DNA from: Larix sibirica
Lineage: Eukaryota; Streptophyta; Pinopsida; Pinales; Pinaceae
Assembly: GCA_004151065.3 (NCBI GenBank)
Contig: NWUY0300004602.1
Coordinates: 11,063 to 31,631 of the forward strand
Reading direction: 5' to 3'
DNA length: 20,569 nt
The notes under the pieces were generated by a model. That model saw only the letters and a program-made list of their open reading frames with translations, was not told the origin of the DNA and did not search any database. Of this stretch, positions 18,541 to 20,569 are shown piece by piece. The stretch's first letter is position 1; every line of letters begins with the position of its first letter. Position numbers and translations under genes: made by a program.

Positions 18541-19195
18541 TCTCGTTTAGCCTAAGCTTGCTTGTTTCCATCAAATTTGACTCTACCTCCAAGTCTGCTT
18601 CCTGCATGTTTGCAATATTTATAGATCTTCTTTCTCTTAATAATAAGGAGAAATTAACGTCAAAAGAATTTTCATAAGTAAGTTTTGCATATGTCTTAGT
18701 AGGCTTAATCTCTGCAGGGATCTTACTATACATTTTTTTGAAATGTTTGGTAAAATTAGTAACTATCTCATATCGTTTTCTTTTCAAAGCAACAAACTCA
18801 GTTATATAATAAATATAATCCTTGGTATCTCCCCACTATCTCATAAAGGCTTCTTTCAAAGCTCCAATCCCATCTATATAGTTAGTTGGCAATTATCTAA
18901 ACCATTTCCTGACGTCCCCATCTAGGATTTGGACAAAGAACCGCATCCAAACATCCTGACGTTCAATATTTTGTTTGTTAACATAACTAAAATAAGCATT
19001 CCATTATTCTTCCGTTGTAACCTCACCTTGGCCATCAAACCTTGGAAGGTATTTCTGATAATCACCACTAGGAAGGGCATTAACAGGTTGTGGTAAAACT
19101 AATGGGGCATATCTTGAAGCCACTATAGAATCCATCCTATTAGGGGGATGACTAGCCATATTTGGAATAGTCTGAGTTTGCAAAGAGACTGACAC
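18503..19195 (-). pseudogene. Gypsy gag core (Retrotrans_gag domain)
   Basis: Capsid-type gag domain. In one frame it reads LPRFDGQGEVTTEE, stop, WNAYFSYVNKQNIERQDVW, a KWFR-stop-LP motif (stop at 18893-18895), LKEAFMR-stop-WG, and an ending with LLLRERRS and an EVESNL segment. WFR-x-LP and LK-x2-F-x4-WG are the usual landmarks of plant Ty3/gypsy gag. Three stops interrupt it, but the frame is kept from 19195 to about 18550, where it shifts into the C-terminal part. The first residue at 19195 is not a true start, since the frame is open upstream. Confidence 0.82.
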
Positions 19196-19820
19196 TTTAA
19201 ATTCTGATTGGCCAATTGGAATTCTACTAGTGAGGGGAGTGTAGGGTGATAACCGAGACTTTAGGAAGTTAAACTGTCCATAATTTAGGATTTCTTCTTT
19301 TATTTTTTTAGATTACAAAGGATTAGTATAGAATTCAAAATTATCGAATTGGGTGGTAGGATTTAAACTTTGAAACTCATGAATAGTAATAGACAAATCT
19401 TGCTTCCTTTCTTCTTGTTCTAATGACGAATATGAAGATGAAGAACTTTGATCCAACTCACTTGGTATTATTGGAGATTAAGAATACTAAAATATTTTTG
19501 ATGGTGTGGAACTGAGCTTTTTTCTGGCCCTCCTCAAAATCTGTTTTGGATCTGAAATCCCTAGATGCAAAGGAGATGAAGGATTTCCCCTAGTCTCAAT
19601 ATTCTTGGGAGACACAATTACTTTTTGAAACACGGGTGAAAATGTAGTCTACAAAATTGTACTGATCATGTTCACCTTCAAAATCAAATTAAAAAGATGT
19701 CAATACCCAGGGAAGTAATTCACTTTCATTTCTTTGTTCCTCTGGAACAATGCCAGAATATGTTTCATATGTTTGCAAGGGAGTTTGTACCTAGACTACG
19801 AAATTCCAAAGCCTGAACAT
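19196..19820 (-). pseudogene. Probable N-terminal extension of gypsy gag
   Basis: Upstream of the gag core the same frame continues, with a few stops, through YGQFNFLKSRLSPYTPL, a Ser-rich stretch (SELDQSSSSSYSSLEQEE) and PKNIETRGNPSSPL. After one more shift it reaches an ATG at 19818-19820, followed by LQTYETYSGIVPEEQ. Low stop density compared with true intergenic DNA suggests about 200 residues of coding sequence before the capsid domain. No known domain was recognised in it, and the start codon is a guess. Confidence 0.5.
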
Positions 19821-20569
19821 CTTAAATAAATAGAATTTGAAACTAAGTGGTTGCATTTTATAAGGTATAAAGGAAAGGATGAAGATCCTGGTAATGAAAT
19901 ATAAAGAAAACTAATCAACAACGGGTGATGATATAATAAGTAAACAAATTCAGAGGCTATGTGATCATGAAATAAATAATAACATAAACTAGATTTAAAA
20001 ACCTAATACATGACATATATACTACCTCCAAATATCATGTGAAAATATTTATGAACAGAAACACTTTCTAGACACGAGAAATAGTAAAAGCACACCAGCT
20101 CATGAGCGTTTAAAGATAAATACTTTATCAGAAAACAAAATCGTAAGCAGGGTGACCAAAATGATCATAAGCATTTACTATAATAATGACTAAAAAGGGT
20201 TGATATTATATATTGCATATCATTCCAAAATACAATCTCCAAAAATGCTTACAGAGGACCAAGATATCCTTGTTGCAGACCAAACATAATGTCTCCCGAC
20301 CCTTTCAAACATACCAACCTTCTCTATTATCTCAGTTGTTACATTTATAATCATACATATTTTTTAAAACAGTTTTTCGATCCAAACTTTAAGGATTGAA
20401 TGTGATCAAAATATAAAAAATATTTACATTGATAACTACATTCTAAACATAACAAAGCTAATTCCTTGAGCATATACCAGCTTATAATATTTAATGCCAC
20501 CCATTGATTTTGATAAGATAGACAACACGAACCATTTCAAAATTTTGACTACCACATGTATGATTAAAA
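19821..20569. other. AT-rich flank, possibly gypsy leader or 5' LTR
   Basis: Position alone suggests the untranslated leader and 5' LTR of the minus-strand gypsy element. I found no initiator-Met-type primer-binding site, no clear TG...CA LTR ends and no second copy of this sequence elsewhere in the window. No coding sequence or RNA gene was recognised. Confidence 0.4.

Larger units (their letters stand above)
14299..19820 (-). mobile_element. Ty3/gypsy LTR-retrotransposon remnant, copy 2 (gag to integrase)
   Basis: The most complete copy of the element, on the minus strand. From right to left it carries gag (from a possible ATG at 19820), a protease with DSGAS, an RNase H with four acidic residues, a linker, reverse transcriptase with YLDD, a degenerate second RNase H, and integrase truncated in its core at about 14299. 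Every part has stops or frameshifts. The 3' half of integrase, the 3' LTR and the polypurine tract are missing on the left. No LTR end or tRNA-type primer-binding site was found on the right. Segment-by-segment similarity puts it with a plant gypsy group that has two RNase H domains; the family name cannot be given from the sequence alone. Confidence 0.9.

Noticed and set aside
19821-20569. 5' LTR and primer-binding site of the gypsy element
   Set aside because: Looked for a tRNA-Met-type binding site and TG...CA ends on the minus strand and found none, so no LTR is called.
1-20569. CRISPR array, bacterial-type defence system or RNA gene
   Set aside because: No short regularly spaced repeats, no prokaryotic gene organisation and no recognisable tRNA or rRNA; gene content is plant nuclear.

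Overview
The window looks like nuclear DNA of a land plant, most likely a large-genome seed plant such as a conifer. It is AT-rich, consists mostly of decayed retrotransposons, and holds one recognisable host gene, for a plant-specific OVATE-family protein (OFP). The species assignment is inference; nothing read here fixes the genus.

Layout, left to right. (1) 1-1886 is AT-rich non-coding DNA with a possible solo LTR at about 678-1230. (2) 1901-5929 is a 5'-truncated L1-type LINE on the + strand. It has a perfect 14-bp target-site duplication (1887-1900 and 5930-5943) and keeps the C-terminal part of the endonuclease, the reverse transcriptase, a zf-RVT zinc finger and an RNase H domain. All are broken by nine premature stops (TAG or TGA only) and two homopolymer frameshifts. 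(3) The intact single-exon OFP coding sequence is at 6343-7038 (+). (4) About 1.6 kb of non-coding DNA follows. (5) 8643-11842 is a minus-strand Ty3/gypsy fragment. (6) At 11843 there is a single N. (7) From 11844 the sequence starts again in the OFP leader and repeats OFP (12000-12695), its 3' flank and the gypsy element, now running further, through protease and gag to about 19820. (8) 19821-20569 is AT-rich and may hold the untranslated leader or LTR of the gypsy element, but no LTR end or primer-binding site was recognised.

The main structural observation is the direct repeat 6187-11842 / 11844-17501. Its first ~5.16 kb is nearly identical (two differences seen by eye); its last ~0.5 kb differs at roughly 10-20% of positions. 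The second unit begins exactly after the only N in the window. The simplest reading is an assembly join of two overlapping contigs, the left one ending in sequence from another copy of the retroelement. The two OFP copies should therefore not be counted as two genes without independent evidence.

The gypsy element has the order gag - protease - RNase H (four acidic residues present) - reverse transcriptase - a second, degenerate RNase H - integrase (truncated before the second catalytic Asp). The LINE and gypsy elements are both dead. The OFP gene is the only open, conserved coding unit, presumably a nuclear transcriptional regulator. I found no RNA gene, CRISPR array or bacterial-type system.
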